64,000 nucleotides of DNA from Lentisphaerae bacterium GWF2_44_16 (GCA_001803225.1 MHBF01000026.1:1-64000), one strand, 5' to 3'. Numbered from the stretch's first letter, positions 54,197 through 63,997 are shown. Notes: generated by a model from the letters alone, not told the origin. Made by a program: numbers and translations.

Positions 54197-56101
54197 ATGT
54201 CATTGAAAACCATCACTTCACTTTCGCATTTTTTCGGAAAAGATTCCCGCTATGTGCTGGCAGGCGGAGGAAACACTTCATATAAAGACAAAAAGAATCT
54301 CTACATAAAGCCGAGCGGCATAAGTCTGGCTGAAATAAAAGAGACCGATTTCGTAAAGATGAACAGAGATAAAATAAGAAAAATTTTTGATTTCAAATTT
54401 GAATGCAATTCCGAAGAGAGGGAAGCTGTAGTAAAGAAAATAATGTCCGACGCGGTTTCTCATGATTCGACAGGAAGACCGTCGGTAGAAGCCCCTCTGC
54501 ATGAAATCATCTCATCCACCTATGTAGTGCATCTGCACCCTGCAATGGTAAACGGCATGACTTGTTCTCAAAACGGCAAGAGCAAGTGCGCGGAACTTTT
54601 TCCTGACGCTTTATGGATTGATTACACAGACCCCGGCTTCATGCTGGCAATGAAAGTACACAGTGAAATAGCCGCGTACAAAAAACTAAATTCCCGTGAA
54701 CCGCACATTATAATTCTTCAGAACCATGGAATTTTCGTCGGCGGCAACAATGAAGGCGCGATAAAGGAAATTTATTCTGATATAATGACGGAACTTGACG
54801 AATACTATAAGAGGAAGAATGTTTCCACCACGCTTCCGGAAGATACCCCCTGCCCTGAAACAGTAACAAAAACAAGTCCGAAGCTCAGGGCCTGGCTTGG
54901 TGACGGAGCTTCCTATTGCGCAGTCAACAGCATGGGACCGCTCAAGCTTGCGGAAGGACCGTTGTCGCCCGACCATATAGTTTACGCCAAATCTTTTGCG
55001 CTCATAAGCGATAATATAACAAAGGATGAAGTTTCCGGCTTCGCTCAAAAAAATGGATACAAGCCTCTGGTGGCTTCCGTTCCGGGAAAAGCCGTCTTCT
55101 GTACGGGGAAAACGCTGAAGGACGCATTGACCACAGCCGAACTCGCAAAGGACGCGGCACTTGTCCAACAGCTTACGGAAGCGTTCGGCGGACCTCTTTA
55201 TCTCTCAGAAGAAAACAGAAAATTCATAGAGAATTGGGAAGTTGAATCTTACCGCAAAAAAGTCGCAGGCGCGTCGGGCGGACGCTTAAATGGGAAAATA
55301 GCGCTGATAACGGGAGGCGCGCAGGGTTTCGGTTACGGCATAGCGGAAGAACTCGCAAAGGAAGGGGCAACTATTGCCATCGCCGACGTGAATTATTCCG
55401 GCGCTGAAAAAGCCGCCAATATGCTCTGTTCAGATTTCGGCAAAAACAAGGCTTTCGCTGTTGAAGTAAATATTTCAGACGAGGAATCGGTAGCGGCGAT
55501 GACAAAAAAACTTATTTCAAAATGCGGCGGGCTCGATATATTCATAGCCAACGCCGGAGTGCTTCGCGCGGGTTCTGTCAAATCACTGACAAAAAAAGAC
55601 TGGGACTTTGTCACTGACATAAATTATTCCGGGTACTTTCTCTGCGTGAAATACGCGGCGCTTCTTATGTCAGAGCAGAACGCGGAGGGCAATATCTGGA
55701 CGGACATAGTACAGATAAATTCAAAGAGCGGCCTCCAAGGAAGCAACAAAAACGCCGCCTATGCCGGAAGCAAATTCGGCACCATCGGCCTCACCCAGAG
55801 TTTCGCGATGGAGCTCATAGAGGATAAAATAAAAGTCAACAGCGTATGCCCCGGAAACTTTTTCGACGGCCCCCTCTGGAGCGACCAGGAAAAAGGGCTT
55901 TTCGTCCAATACCTCAGGAGCGGCAAAGTGCCGGGAGCGAAGAGCATTGAAGACGTTAAGAAATTCTATGAGAGCAAAATACCGATGAATCGCGGATGCA
56001 CTCCCGCAGATGTGGCAAAAGCCATCATCTATGCGGTTGAACAGAAGTACGAAACGGGACAGGCAATCCCCGTCACAGGCGGACAGGTCATGCTTAACTG
56101 A
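54197..56101 (+). CDS. Bifunctional class II aldolase / short-chain dehydrogenase
   Basis: N-terminal class II aldolase (VLAGGGNTSYKD, VVHLHPAMVNGM, ILQNHGIFVGG); C-terminal SDR (KIALITGGAQGFGYGIAEELAKEGATIAIADVN, IANAGVL, NSKSGLQGSNKNAAYAGSKFG). Confidence 0.92.
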   Translation: MSLKTITSLSHFFGKDSRYVLAGGGNTSYKDKKNLYIKPSGISLAEIKETDFVKMNRDKIRKIFDFKFECNSEEREAVVKKIMSDAVSHDSTGRPSVEAPLHEIISSTYVVHLHPAMVNGMTCSQNGKSKCAELFPDALWIDYTDPGFMLAMKVHSEIAAYKKLNSREPHIIILQNHGIFVGGNNEGAIKEIYSDIMTELDEYYKRKNVSTTLPEDTPCPETVTKTSPKLRAWLGDGASYCAVNSMGPLKLAEGPLSPDHIVYAKSFALISDNITKDEVSGFAQKNGYKPLVASVPGKAVFCTGKTLKDALTTAELAKDAALVQQLTEAFGGPLYLSEENRKFIENWEVESYRKKVAGASGGRLNGKIALITGGAQGFGYGIAEELAKEGATIAIADVNYSGAEKAANMLCSDFGKNKAFAVEVNISDEESVAAMTKKLISKCGGLDIFIANAGVLRAGSVKSLTKKDWDFVTDINYSGYFLCVKYAALLMSEQNAEGNIWTDIVQINSKSGLQGSNKNAAYAGSKFGTIGLTQSFAMELIEDKIKVNSVCPGNFFDGPLWSDQEKGLFVQYLRSGKVPGAKSIEDVKKFYESKIPMNRGCTPADVAKAIIYAVEQKYETGQAIPVTGGQVMLN

Positions 56102-56240
56102 CTTACTTGAAAAGTAAGCAAGCGTGAAAAAACTTTATTTTTTCCGTATTGCCGCTCAGCTCCACTTGGCTCAGAAAAAAGTAGATCTCTTCGCAAACGA
56201 AGTTGAGGGAAGACTGTAAAAGTGCTTCCGTCACCTTTTT
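56102..56240. repeat. Hairpin repeat family R2, copies B1 (+) and B2 (-)
   Basis: CTTACTT-GAA-AAGTAAG hairpin (56102-56118) then TTTTTTCCGTATTGCCGCTCAGCTCC; minus strand 56240-56186 reads AAAAAAGGTGACGGAAGCACTTTTACAGTCTTCCCTCAACTTCGTTTGCGAAG. Confidence 0.6.
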
Positions 56241-56331
56241 TCTGTGCAATTAAATTGAAAATAAGAATTAAGGATGCAAATTACTTTTATATATTACAGG
56301 AATTTTAACTTTAGTTTATTGAGGCGTAAAG

Positions 56332-56838
56332 ATGAAACATCATACAATTTCGGTTCTTGTTGAAAATAAATTCGGAGTCCTGGCCCGTGTCGCCGGACTC
56401 TTCAGCGGACGCGGCTACAACATCAACTCCCTGACCGTAAATGAAACACAGGACCCGTCAATATCCAAAATGACCATCGTCACGAGCGGGGACGACGATG
56501 TCCTTGAGCAGATTGACAAACAGCTCAACAAGCTCATTGATGTTCTGAAAGTGACAGACCTCACAGGAAGCGAATTTATCGAGAGAGAACTCGCGCTGAT
56601 AAAAGTACGGGCGGCCAGAGAAAACAAGTCGGAAATAATTCAGACAGCTGAAATATTCGGCGGAAAAATCATCTGCGTTCATCAGGACGAACTCGGCATA
56701 GAAATACAGGGCGAAGCAGATAAAATAGAAAATTTTCTATCCCTGATGAAGGATTTCGGCATAATCGAAGTGGCCCGCACAGGACGCGTTGCCATATCCA
56801 AAAATCCGGGGGCCACGGAAGACTATTCCAATCTCTGA
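56332..56838 (+). CDS. ilvN: Acetolactate synthase small subunit
   Basis: HTISVLVENKFGVLARVAGLFSGRGYNINSLTVNETQDPSISKMTIV (ACT domain) plus small-subunit C-domain. Confidence 0.93.
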   Translation: MKHHTISVLVENKFGVLARVAGLFSGRGYNINSLTVNETQDPSISKMTIVTSGDDDVLEQIDKQLNKLIDVLKVTDLTGSEFIERELALIKVRAARENKSEIIQTAEIFGGKIICVHQDELGIEIQGEADKIENFLSLMKDFGIIEVARTGRVAISKNPGATEDYSNL

Positions 56839-57933
56839 TTAGAATACTTTCACGGCATCGGCTTCAAGTTCAAACAGCAGGTCGCCGCGGCAGATATCGG
56901 CGTGGGCCAAAGCAAGTGGAAAGCGCGGTATTTCGTGCTTTTCGCAATATTCATCAAAAAGATGCTTGTCATTAAAATCCTTAAAATAGGCAATCCCTCT
57001 GACAAGGTCATGCCAGTCCATCTTACGTGAATGAAGTATTGCCTCGACGACACGCATCGTCAAATCTATTTGCCTGGCGCAATCCCCCAGGTAAGCGGTA
57101 TTTCCGTCGGAATCAATGCTGGCTGTACCTGATATGAAAAGCCTTGAATACGCAGGAAAAGACATCTCGACAGCCCTGCTGAAAGAGCTCTTGTAATTCA
57201 ACGCGGAACCCTGCATAGGAGAGGGAACGGAGTAAATCCGCGCCTTGTCCGTCTTGGGCTGTACGGCAAGCAAATCACAAAGGAGCGCCGCGCCATTCTG
57301 ATTGGAAGCACCTATTCCAGTACTGGCCGGGACCATCCTTGAAAATATATCCATCTTCTCAAAAAACGCGGTCCTTACCGCATTGAATTCCTTGTACCAT
57401 GTCAATACTTTGTCTATATAAAACCACGTGCGTACCGTATCGGTAAATTTGAAACCGCAGGCGTTGAGAGCGTCGGAAATGCTTTCGAAAAGTTCCGCGG
57501 CCTGTTCCGGCTTCGGAGCTCCTGGATTTTGCGGCATCATCCCGCAGAGACGGCAATAACGGGCGTCGGCATCTTCATATAAAAAACCGGTCTTACGGCT
57601 CTTTACATTCAGAATTTTCAAATCCCCTCCGTTTACGGCAAATGCCTGCATCGACGTTATCTTCCCGTCTTTACAGGCATCCCCCTGAAGCCATGAAATA
57701 TTTCCATCGGGAGCTTTAACGCTTTCAATGAATTTCTTATAGTGTTCTGTTCCGGCAAAAACGAAACGCCCCATTACATCGGCTTTCAGCGACGAAGCGG
57801 AAGCGCGGATGAGGGAGTCCATTTCGGCGGAATTGCTTCCATTCACTGTCAGGCAATGTTCAGAAAACGCAGGTGAATAAAGTGTGGTGATATCGGTTTT
57901 TCCCGTTATTTTTACTATCTGGGTTTTCATCAT
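56839..57933 (-). CDS. Tandem RidA/YjgF-fold protein, chorismatase-like architecture
   Basis: VRTWFYIDKVLTWYKEFNAVRTAFFE...VPASTGIGASNQNGAAL; C-terminal RLFISGTASIDSDGNTAYLGDCARQIDLTMRVVEAIL. Confidence 0.65.
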   Translation of the reverse strand: MMKTQIVKITGKTDITTLYSPAFSEHCLTVNGSNSAEMDSLIRASASSLKADVMGRFVFAGTEHYKKFIESVKAPDGNISWLQGDACKDGKITSMQAFAVNGGDLKILNVKSRKTGFLYEDADARYCRLCGMMPQNPGAPKPEQAAELFESISDALNACGFKFTDTVRTWFYIDKVLTWYKEFNAVRTAFFEKMDIFSRMVPASTGIGASNQNGAALLCDLLAVQPKTDKARIYSVPSPMQGSALNYKSSFSRAVEMSFPAYSRLFISGTASIDSDGNTAYLGDCARQIDLTMRVVEAILHSRKMDWHDLVRGIAYFKDFNDKHLFDEYCEKHEIPRFPLALAHADICRGDLLFELEADAVKVF

Positions 57934-60140
57934 TTTTTGTTCTTTCCCGGGTTAAGGATTTTCAGCGGCAGAGCAGGCAGAGTAAATGTAACTCTTTCCT
58001 TCTTGCCGGCCGGTTTAACCGGCTCTGCACTTTTAACGTCCTTAACCGGGTTTTTATTGTCAGGGATAACAGGTTTTTCCTTATTTTCCACTATTCTAGT
58101 TGCTTCGGTGATTTTTTCAGATGGAAGCTCAGGCGGAGGCGTTTCAATCTGGGCACTCGCTATAAAAATCAGATTATCTTTAAGAGAAGGCTGAACCTTT
58201 GGGTCAGCTTTCAGGAGGAGAACAGCGCTGTCCGCTCCAGCCGGAATGGAGGCTTTCTGAAGATAAATTCCTTTGGGCGGGGCATCAAGCCTTATCTGGA
58301 CGGGACAGTCAATTCCCGGAGAACGATGCACTTTGACGGGGATGGAAATCTCTTTTCCGGGAAGCAATTCGGCAAATCCCTTATCTGGAAATTCAGGTAT
58401 TACGGAAATAGCGTAAGGCGGACTTACAAGAACTGTTTCCGCGTCAGCCCTGAGCATATGATGATAACTGAACGCCTGAGTGCGGTCTTCAGCTGATATA
58501 ACGCGACGGCATACCGGTTTTGAATTTATCATTGCAGTACCTTCAAGGTGAAGCACCGATACTCCTTCAGAAAGGCCGGCAGGAGAGGAAATGGTCATGC
58601 GTGCGCGTGAAGCGCCTTCCGGTATCAGGGCGCCTCCGAGAACAAGGCCCGACTTGCCGTCCTTCGCCGTTATTTTTATTTCGCCTCTGAAGCCGTCCTT
58701 TCGGAGGGCCTGCACTGTAAAAACGGCGGAACCGCCCTGCGGCAGCGTCAGACTGGACGGAAACATGAGCAATGAAAAATCAGGCACAGGCCGGCTTATG
58801 CGGAGGCGATAGGCATAGTTCTCCCCCGCCCCGCTCTGGACATCTGCTAATTTTACGGTATATACCCCATCGGCCGGGAGGCTATGGGTAAAAGCGGGAT
58901 CAGCATGATGCGTCAAGAAACCTTCACCTACATCTTTCAGGTCGTCGCCGTCTTTAAGCTTTTCCCCTTTGCTGTTATAAAGCGAGATTTTGCCGTCAAG
59001 CATTGACCCCAAGCGCCGTGCCATAACTTCAACTGAAACAGTCTGTCCCTTTTTGCCGTTAAAGGAAAAACTTTCGGCGACAGCGCTTTTTTCAATACGT
59101 CCGTTGACAATGACGGGAAGGGATATTTTCATTATCTCGCCGGGTTTGCCTTTCTTCTCTATTTCCGGACAATTGTCAAGCGCGAAGGAAACGCTGTTCG
59201 AGGAACGCCCTTTATTTTTAACGAAAAATTCCCTGATATACGGGGCGTTTGTTTTATCCAGGTCCAGTTTCAGTATTTTGGACGGCAGGTTTTTGCCATA
59301 TATATTTATCTGGGCGTTCTTCGCGGAACTTCCCAGCGGGTATATATGTGTTATATAAGGAAGCTCTCCGATCCTGACGCGATAAACGAAATCATCGCGC
59401 CCGCGATATATGGAGTCCCTTGTTTCGAGAATGTATTCCCCGTCTTCCTTTACATCATAAAAGAGAACAGGGTCCTGCTCAAATTTGAATTTATCCGAAT
59501 AAGCCAGCTCATTTCCCTTTGAATCATAAAGTATGAGATTTACATGGAACCATCCGGGAACAGCATCCGCAATGTAAGGGATGAGGGCCCGGGCGGACGC
59601 TTCCGCGACAATGCTCTGGCCTTTTTTCGCAGAAAATTTAAATCTGTCTTCATCACCAGGCATTATCTGTCCGTTCAGAACAGCCGGAAGTTTTTTTACA
59701 GGCACAGCCTGTTCATGTTTTTCATTCGGTTCCTTTTCGATATATTCAGGGATTTCGCCTATCTGAAAAACAAGTTTATTTGAAAGACCTGCTTCAGTTA
59801 CAAGGTGTATTTCGCGGTTGCCGGGGATGGCGTTTTTGTCAACAGTTATTTTGAGCTTTACATCTTCCGAAATAGCGCTTCTGGGCTTGACCTTTTTTTT
59901 CTTTTTCGGATCTTTTTCATCCGCGACTTCGGGAAGAATGACCGCGCTCACGCCGTCACCGCTGACAAGCGCCGATTTTACTTCCTTGAGGTACTGTCCT
60001 CCGACTGTAACTTCAAAGGACGCGCCGCGTTCCCCGCCCGCCGGATAAACATATCCGATATAAGGCGGTTTCTCGGCTGAAACATCCACAAAAAGAAAAG
60101 AGAATATCAGCAGATAAAAATATTTCATGTTCATCGTCAT
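57930..60140 (-). CDS. Secreted PPC-domain (bacterial pre-peptidase C-terminal) protein
   Basis: Signal peptide; IGYVYPAGGERGASFEVTVGGQYL; repeated EDRFKFSAKKGQSIVAEASAR / AESFSFNGKKGQTVSVEVMARRLGS. Confidence 0.85.
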   Translation of the reverse strand: MTMNMKYFYLLIFSFLFVDVSAEKPPYIGYVYPAGGERGASFEVTVGGQYLKEVKSALVSGDGVSAVILPEVADEKDPKKKKKVKPRSAISEDVKLKITVDKNAIPGNREIHLVTEAGLSNKLVFQIGEIPEYIEKEPNEKHEQAVPVKKLPAVLNGQIMPGDEDRFKFSAKKGQSIVAEASARALIPYIADAVPGWFHVNLILYDSKGNELAYSDKFKFEQDPVLFYDVKEDGEYILETRDSIYRGRDDFVYRVRIGELPYITHIYPLGSSAKNAQINIYGKNLPSKILKLDLDKTNAPYIREFFVKNKGRSSNSVSFALDNCPEIEKKGKPGEIMKISLPVIVNGRIEKSAVAESFSFNGKKGQTVSVEVMARRLGSMLDGKISLYNSKGEKLKDGDDLKDVGEGFLTHHADPAFTHSLPADGVYTVKLADVQSGAGENYAYRLRISRPVPDFSLLMFPSSLTLPQGGSAVFTVQALRKDGFRGEIKITAKDGKSGLVLGGALIPEGASRARMTISSPAGLSEGVSVLHLEGTAMINSKPVCRRVISAEDRTQAFSYHHMLRADAETVLVSPPYAISVIPEFPDKGFAELLPGKEISIPVKVHRSPGIDCPVQIRLDAPPKGIYLQKASIPAGADSAVLLLKADPKVQPSLKDNLIFIASAQIETPPPELPSEKITEATRIVENKEKPVIPDNKNPVKDVKSAEPVKPAGKKERVTFTLPALPLKILNPGKNKK

Positions 60141-60149
60141 TCTCCTTTT

Positions 60150-61520
60150 TCACATGATTTCATTCAATATGCCGCCGCGTTCCTTTTCCGGTATTTCGCC
60201 GGAAGCCAATGCGGAGGCGAAAACATCCTTTCCCTGCGGATGCGGTAATTTCGCGTCAGGGGAAACACCAAGAAGACCGAGTATGCCGGTGTTCAAATCC
60301 CACGGATATACCGGGCGTTCCGTGACGGTTTCGCCGCGTTCGTCAGTCTTCCCGAGAAGTCTTCCGCCTTTGAAGCCGCCGCCTGCTATCAGGACTGAAA
60401 AAGCTTTGCCATAATGTCCCCTGCCCCCGTTCCAGGGAGCTTCCCAGAGGATTTTAGGAGTGCGCCCGAATTCTCCGCATACATAAACTACAGTGCTGTC
60501 AAGCAAGCCCCGTTCGGCAAGTTCCCGCAGGAGCGTCGCCACGCCCTTGTCCAGAACAGGAAGCCGTTTATTCAGTTCAGGGAAAATCTGTTTATGGTGG
60601 TCCCATCCGCCGTCGTTAATAGTAACAAACGGCACGCCTCGTTCGACAAGCCTTCTGGCAAGCAAACAGGATTGACCAAATTTATTACGTCCGTATTCGT
60701 CGCGAAGTTCATTTTTCTCTTCAGTAAACTGAAAGGCTTTGCCAACATCGCCCGTAATGACTGAATAAGCCTGTTCCTGAAAATTATCAAGCTCCGCGAC
60801 GGCGGGATCGGAAGCCATCAGGGAACCAAAAGTGTCTATTTTGCCTAATAAGGCCTTTCGGGAAGCAAGCCGGTCATTTTTTATTTTTTCGGATATAATG
60901 CCTTCCACCGCGAAAAGCGGCCTGTTCGGATCGCTTCCCGTCGAAAATGATTTATACCTGCTTCCAATGAACCCGGCTTCTGAAAAACGTCCGAGAGGAC
61001 TTGTTACGGTAATGTACGGCGGAAGCATTCCCTTATAACCGCCGTCATAGCCTTTGAAATAAGAAACCAGCGCGCCGATACCGGGATATACGAGATTGCC
61101 TCCGGTTTTACGTCCTGTCTGCATCATGTACGCGGCGGTTTCATGTCCGTTGTTTCCGTGGGTCATGCCGCGTATTATGGAATACTTGTCAGCCTGTTTC
61201 GCCAGCAATGGCAGCATCTGGCATATTTGAATGCCGTCAACATTTGTTTCGATGGGTTTATTGTAAGGGCCGCAGTAGTTGTATCCGGCACCGGGTTTCG
61301 GGTCGAAGGTATCAAGATGAGAAGGGCCGCCCGCAAGCCATATCTGGATTACGGATTTAGCCTTGCCGCCGCTGAACACAGGTTTCAGCGCATCAGCAAA
61401 AATACTGAAAGAGAGAAAATCCGACACGAAAAATCCCGCCATTCCCCAAAGGCCCAGCTTTAACGCTTCCCTGCGAGTGAGAGCAAATCCCGGGATACTG
61501 TTTTTCTCTTCATTTTTCAT
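60150..61520 (-). CDS. DUF1501 domain-containing protein (Tat-type signal)
   Basis: TRREALKLGLWGMAGFF; IQIWLAGGPSHLDTFDPKPGAG; RGMTHGNNGHETAAYMMQTGR; GEFGRTPKI. Confidence 0.95.
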   Translation of the reverse strand: MKNEEKNSIPGFALTRREALKLGLWGMAGFFVSDFLSFSIFADALKPVFSGGKAKSVIQIWLAGGPSHLDTFDPKPGAGYNYCGPYNKPIETNVDGIQICQMLPLLAKQADKYSIIRGMTHGNNGHETAAYMMQTGRKTGGNLVYPGIGALVSYFKGYDGGYKGMLPPYITVTSPLGRFSEAGFIGSRYKSFSTGSDPNRPLFAVEGIISEKIKNDRLASRKALLGKIDTFGSLMASDPAVAELDNFQEQAYSVITGDVGKAFQFTEEKNELRDEYGRNKFGQSCLLARRLVERGVPFVTINDGGWDHHKQIFPELNKRLPVLDKGVATLLRELAERGLLDSTVVYVCGEFGRTPKILWEAPWNGGRGHYGKAFSVLIAGGGFKGGRLLGKTDERGETVTERPVYPWDLNTGILGLLGVSPDAKLPHPQGKDVFASALASGEIPEKERGGILNEIM

Positions 61521-61531
61521 AATTTCAAACT

Positions 61532-63133
61532 CTAATGTTTAAGAATAAACTCTTTCGTATTAAGCAAAGCCCATGCCAAGTCGTTCATGGCATCATACGG
61601 CTTAGTGTTCGGCGCTTTTATATAGTCCTCCGCAATTTTCCGTTCTCCCGCTGTCGGATAACGGGAAAGTATCAGCAGATAAAGCGCCTCTATTTTATAA
61701 TCATCCCCCTTTTTATCGGAAATAATGCCTTTTATAACAGGGCCCTGGTCCAGTTTACGCTGTATATGTCCTGAATTGAAAATATGCAGGGCCTGAAGCA
61801 AGGATGGAGAAAGAGTTTTCTCCGCCTCAAATGAAGTGTTGCGGGGAGAACGCCCAAACATATCCAGAAAAGACGAGCTTATGCTCCCGTCCGGGATTTT
61901 GACGGCGCGTATTGAACTGGGCAGAAATGTATATGGTTCGGGTATTCCGCTTGTATATTTTTCAGGCACGGCAGTAATCTGACAGATAATGTCGATAAGA
62001 GTTTCAGCATCCACGCGCCTTATCCTGTAACGGGAAAAACCGTTTTCATCGGAAACATTCCATTCATTGCTCATGGAAGAAAGCTGGTAAGTATTTGAAT
62101 TAAGTATCAGTCTGTAAATATGTTTAAGGTCATAGTTATGCGAAACAAGTTCTTTTTCAAGAAAGGCCAGGAGTTCGGGAGACCACGGCGGATTGTCCGG
62201 CCTCATATCGTCGGACGGATTCACAATGCCCCTGTCGAGAAGCCAGTACCATACCCTGTTTACCGCGCACTTGGCAAACCATGGATTGGCGGGGGCAATA
62301 AGCCAATCCGCGAAAACAATCCGCGGGTCCTTGTCCTGCGGAATATCAAGAGGCTTACCGTTCAAAGGTACGGGCTTGAGAGGGAGATTGAGTTTCGGGT
62401 CAGCTTTCGCCTCAGGATTGAAATAAACTATTTCCTCCTTCCACTCAAAAGTATTTTTGTAGCCGATTTTGGTGAAGAAAGCCGCCATGCCGGAAAGCTG
62501 CTTTTCCGTCCACGGCGCCCTGTCCAGGCGTATTCCCATGAAAACCAGAGCGATGTTTTCCGCTATTTCATCCGGTTTCCTCTCCTGAAAGGCCCTGTAG
62601 AAATTAACAGGGGGAACCTGAAAATTGCTTCCGTTTGAAGTGAGAAGCTCATACACGAATTTGTTGTAAGGCTTATTTCTGAAAATGCTTTCACGCAGCC
62701 ATCTGTGATAAACCTGAGCGGCCTGCGGCCAGAGATTACTGGGAAATTCGGCTTTTATCCGGAGTATGTCGCTCCACTTCAAAGCCTGATAGTCCGCGAA
62801 GTCCATACTGGACAAAAGTTTATCCACCAGCTTCTTTCTTTTTTCCGGCGACTTGTCGGCAAGAAAATTCCTCACATCCTGAGGCGATGGCAGAATTCCT
62901 CCGGTGTCAAGGTAAACTCTCCTGATGAAAACCTCATCCGTACAAGTCGGTGAAGGCGGAATGTCTCTTTTCCGAAATTCCTTTATGACGATTTCATCAA
63001 CTTTGTTATTGATTTTGAATGAGGTAAACTGCTCTTCCGGCGGATAACCGAGAAAGTTAACACAGAACTGCCTGCACCCGAAGAGAATACAAATCGCCAC
63101 AAAAAGAATGGATATTTTATATATGCTTTTCAT
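61532..63133 (-). CDS. DUF1549/DUF1553 domain lipoprotein without the CXXCH motif
   Basis: Lipobox CILFGC; FIRRVYLDTGGILPSPQDVRNFLAD (DUF1549); PWFAKCAVNRVWYWLLDRGIVNPSDDMRPDNPP (DUF1553). Confidence 0.93.
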   Translation of the reverse strand: MKSIYKISILFVAICILFGCRQFCVNFLGYPPEEQFTSFKINNKVDEIVIKEFRKRDIPPSPTCTDEVFIRRVYLDTGGILPSPQDVRNFLADKSPEKRKKLVDKLLSSMDFADYQALKWSDILRIKAEFPSNLWPQAAQVYHRWLRESIFRNKPYNKFVYELLTSNGSNFQVPPVNFYRAFQERKPDEIAENIALVFMGIRLDRAPWTEKQLSGMAAFFTKIGYKNTFEWKEEIVYFNPEAKADPKLNLPLKPVPLNGKPLDIPQDKDPRIVFADWLIAPANPWFAKCAVNRVWYWLLDRGIVNPSDDMRPDNPPWSPELLAFLEKELVSHNYDLKHIYRLILNSNTYQLSSMSNEWNVSDENGFSRYRIRRVDAETLIDIICQITAVPEKYTSGIPEPYTFLPSSIRAVKIPDGSISSSFLDMFGRSPRNTSFEAEKTLSPSLLQALHIFNSGHIQRKLDQGPVIKGIISDKKGDDYKIEALYLLILSRYPTAGERKIAEDYIKAPNTKPYDAMNDLAWALLNTKEFILKH

Positions 63134-63205
63134 GTCAATATAACGTATTTTCAGGTGATTTTATTGTATTATTTCTATCGTAAAATGGATTTTAGTCAAC
63201 TTTTA

Positions 63206-63631
63206 TTACCGACGAGGTTCATTTTCATCTTTTTTCATCCAATTGCTGATTATTTTCCAGAAGATATAAACCAAGACTCCGCCAAATAACGCATTCACAA
63301 TGAAGACTAACCCAAAAAGCATCCCTACAACACACAAAGGATCGAGTGGAAGAAAAAGAAATGCATACAGAAACTGTCCGAAGTATATACCGATTGTGGA
63401 TAGCCAAAACTTTTGAGGATTGGGAAGCGCCGCAAGAAAACCTGCAATAAAAAGGCAAAGACGATACGTATCCAAAGGAGCATCCCACGGTTCAATTTTT
63501 CCAGCGAGAGACGGAGATAGCCACCAGATGGCCGCACCTAATAAAATTCCTGCAATAAACGGAGAATATGTTTTAATTGTATTTTTCACAAAATCCCTTA
63601 TCCTTAAGCCGTAAAATATTTTCACTGGCAA
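63206..63631 (-). CDS. Small polytopic membrane protein, unknown function
   Basis: 141 aa with about four hydrophobic segments. Confidence 0.6.
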   Translation of the reverse strand: MPVKIFYGLRIRDFVKNTIKTYSPFIAGILLGAAIWWLSPSLAGKIEPWDAPLDTYRLCLFIAGFLAALPNPQKFWLSTIGIYFGQFLYAFLFLPLDPLCVVGMLFGLVFIVNALFGGVLVYIFWKIISNWMKKDENEPRR

Positions 63632-63637
63632 TAAAAC

Positions 63638-63997
63638 TTATGTTACCCTTATCCAATCCCGGCTGATATGAGTATAGCCGAAAAAATACCAGAAATAATA
63701 GTCTTTGAACTCACAGATATCGCTTTCGTGATGGGCAACAATTAAAAAAGGCAAATAGACATAATACACGAACCCATCTTTCTTAACTTTTCCATGTAAA
63801 CATTTTTCAGCTAGTTTTCTCTGTAATTCCTTCTGCTCATATCTCTCCGGATGTTTCTCATATTCCTGTTTAATCCGTTCAAGCATTTCTCTTTTCTGAG
63901 CATCATTCAAATTCCTGATTTCGCCTATACCGATAAATGTCGTAGAAAGATAAGAGACAAAAAACAAAACTGATATAAAGGTAATCAGAATATACAA
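63638..63997 (-). CDS. Membrane-anchored protein of unknown function, near or crossing the window edge
   Basis: N-terminal TM, KREMLERIKQEYEKHPERYEQKELQRKLAEKCLHG; may be N-terminally truncated. Confidence 0.5.
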   Translation of the reverse strand: MYILITFISVLFFVSYLSTTFIGIGEIRNLNDAQKREMLERIKQEYEKHPERYEQKELQRKLAEKCLHGKVKKDGFVYYVYLPFLIVAHHESDICEFKDYYFWYFFGYTHISRDWIRVT

